Positions 62,861 to 64,000 of a stretch of 64,000 nt of DNA are shown piece by piece. The notes under the pieces were generated by a model. That model did no database searches. It saw only the letters and a list, made by a program, of their open reading frames with translations, and was not told the DNA's origin. Source of the DNA: Paraphysoderma sedebokerense (lineage: Eukaryota; Blastocladiomycota; Physodermatomycetes; Physodermatales; Physodermataceae); the NCBI GenBank assembly GCA_025602915.1, contig JAHLJZ010000050.1, forward strand, positions 1-64,000, written 5' to 3'. Every line of letters starts with the position of its first letter. Within the stretch, counting starts at the first letter, position 1. A program made the position numbers and the translations under genes.

Positions 62861-64000
62861 CTACAAGAAACTGATTCCTAAACCTACGCTCCAACCTTTC
62901 TTGATTTGATCACCTTGTCGAACTTGGAATGGTACGCCGAAATTAAATTCTAATCTGCACATCGGATGTCGAAGAACGACCCCGGTGCCAATGGATATTG
63001 TAGGCGGGGAGTTAAAAATAGTGGGAACGAGTTTGGTGTCTTTTGGGGAAAAAAATGAATATAATGGTCAGGAAGAGTGCGTGAGAACCCAGAACGACGG
63101 AAGTGGGGAAAGTATGGGAGAGAAACGACGAAAAATGGATTGATTTGCATACCGGTATTCACTTGACTAAGGTTACCTCCGTTCACCCAAACATGGCCTT
63201 TGATCCACTCCTTGTCAGATAATTTAGGAATTGGGGTGAACAATGATACCCCAAGTTGATAATGCACGTCACCGCCGAGTGCGTCACCTACAAGAAATTT
63301 ATGTAGGCGAATTAGAATATGAAAATATTGGACGGGGAGGCTAACAGAAGAATACTAACGGCCGTCTCTAGGTCCAATACCGTGATATTCGAAGCCTCGA
63401 ACTGAGGTGACACCACCCACGAAAAATCGATCATTGATTCTTGTACGGTCATTATCAAACGGTACAATCAAGCCAGTTCGAAGAGTAGTCGACAATGACT
63501 GTCATTTTTATGATTCAGGAGTAATGAATGTTGAGTTATTTCACATTCAAATGAAATCTAAGGGGTTGAGAAAGCGATACTAACAAATCCTTGGCCAAGA
63601 GGAATGGCCAATTGAGAGTCTAGCTCATTTTTGAGGTATTTCACAGAACCGCCGAGACCAGCAAATTCCTGATGGCGAGATAATGAAGCTTAATAAAAGT
63701 ATACAGAGACAGCTTATATATCATCGGTAGCAAATACGTACATTATGCAACTTCACAAAGTAGCCCCTGGTTGGCAGCAGCTGATTGTCCCGAAGATCAC
63801 GTTCAAATATATGACTTATGGATGACTTCAGAGAGTGTCCGGCTTCATGTCGTACGCTAACGTGGATCGGTTAACTGATTAAAGAACGGGTTGATTCGAA
63901 AGCAACAATCTCGGTTCAAACCTTAGCGAGGCATTGGAAGCCAAATTGCATACTTGCCGCCAGTCAAGATCATAACTAAATGAATGTCGTCCGTACGACG
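62861..64000 (-). CDS. SAM50: SAM50/Tob55 outer-membrane beta-barrel insertase (5' part beyond right edge)
   Basis: SAM50 is the Omp85-type core of the SAM complex that folds beta-barrel proteins into the mitochondrial outer membrane. Exons (minus strand) with closed phases: 63922..>64000, 63742..63856, 63585..63668, 63360..63498, 63153..63287, 62861..63039; the POTRA part and start codon lie off the window. Visible barrel: GRHSFSYDLDWRQ, SVRHEAGHSLKSSISHIFER, LLPTRGYFVKL, DRFFVGGVTSVRGFEYHGIG (the conserved L6 loop GVTSVRGF) and C-terminal KKGWSVGLGISFL, which fits a beta-signal. Introns are short (65-113 nt). The gene is otherwise ordinary. Confidence 0.93.

Overview
The window is nuclear DNA of a fungus, probably an early-diverging, intron-rich lineage (zoosporic fungus or mucoromycote); the exact phylum cannot be read from sequence alone. 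Reasons: a polarisome Spa2-type protein, ATG2, a front-end (delta-6 type) fatty acid desaturase, a FAM50/XAP5 protein, dense genes with GT-AG introns mostly 50-130 nt long, CTAAC-like branch sites, and a standard genetic code. I rebuilt 13 spliced protein-coding genes exon by exon and checked that phase closes across the joints (one, HMCES, is unresolved near its N-terminus). Further genes are intronless, and there is one RNA gene, U6 snRNA.

Layout. 1-5381 (-): ATG2, running off the left edge. 5672-9529 (+): TFIIH helicase XPD/RAD3, divergent from ATG2 across a repeat-rich spacer. 9928-11292 (-): unknown secreted protein. 13054-14329 (+): unknown spliced gene. 14868-19261 (-): two tandemly duplicated secreted lipase-like genes. 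20298-28005 (+): PRP8. 28441-29424 (-): seven-helix membrane protein. 29998-31805 (+): ESS2/DGCR14. 32266-33333 (+): cyclophilin A type isomerase with a 5-nt micro-exon. 33785-35004 (-): syntaxin-8-like Qc-SNARE. 35761-35872 (+): U6 snRNA. 36254-38230 (-): RDD-family membrane protein. 38561-39186 (+): CDGSH iron-sulfur protein. 39432-41514 (+): HMCES/SRAP abasic-site shield. 42063-45242 (+): Spa2-like polarisome scaffold. 45721-47245 (-): FAM50/XAP5. 47586-49886 (+): mitochondrial tyrosyl-tRNA synthetase. 50270-52165 (+): LRR protein. 52504-56866 (-): 17-exon, about 1108-aa receptor-like multipass membrane protein. 58051-58800 (+): mucin-like single-pass membrane protein. 60609-62375 (+): cytochrome b5 front-end desaturase. 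62861-64000 (-): SAM50, running off the right edge.

Genes that belong together: four splicing factors (PRP8, ESS2, FAM50 and the U6 RNA) lie within 27 kb; two DNA-damage genes (XPD, HMCES) and two mitochondrial genes (YARS2, SAM50) are scattered. The 50-59 kb segment holds lineage-specific surface or adhesion-type proteins. No transposon, CRISPR array, tRNA or viral fossil was recognised. Neighbouring genes are mostly housekeeping, and no operon logic is expected.
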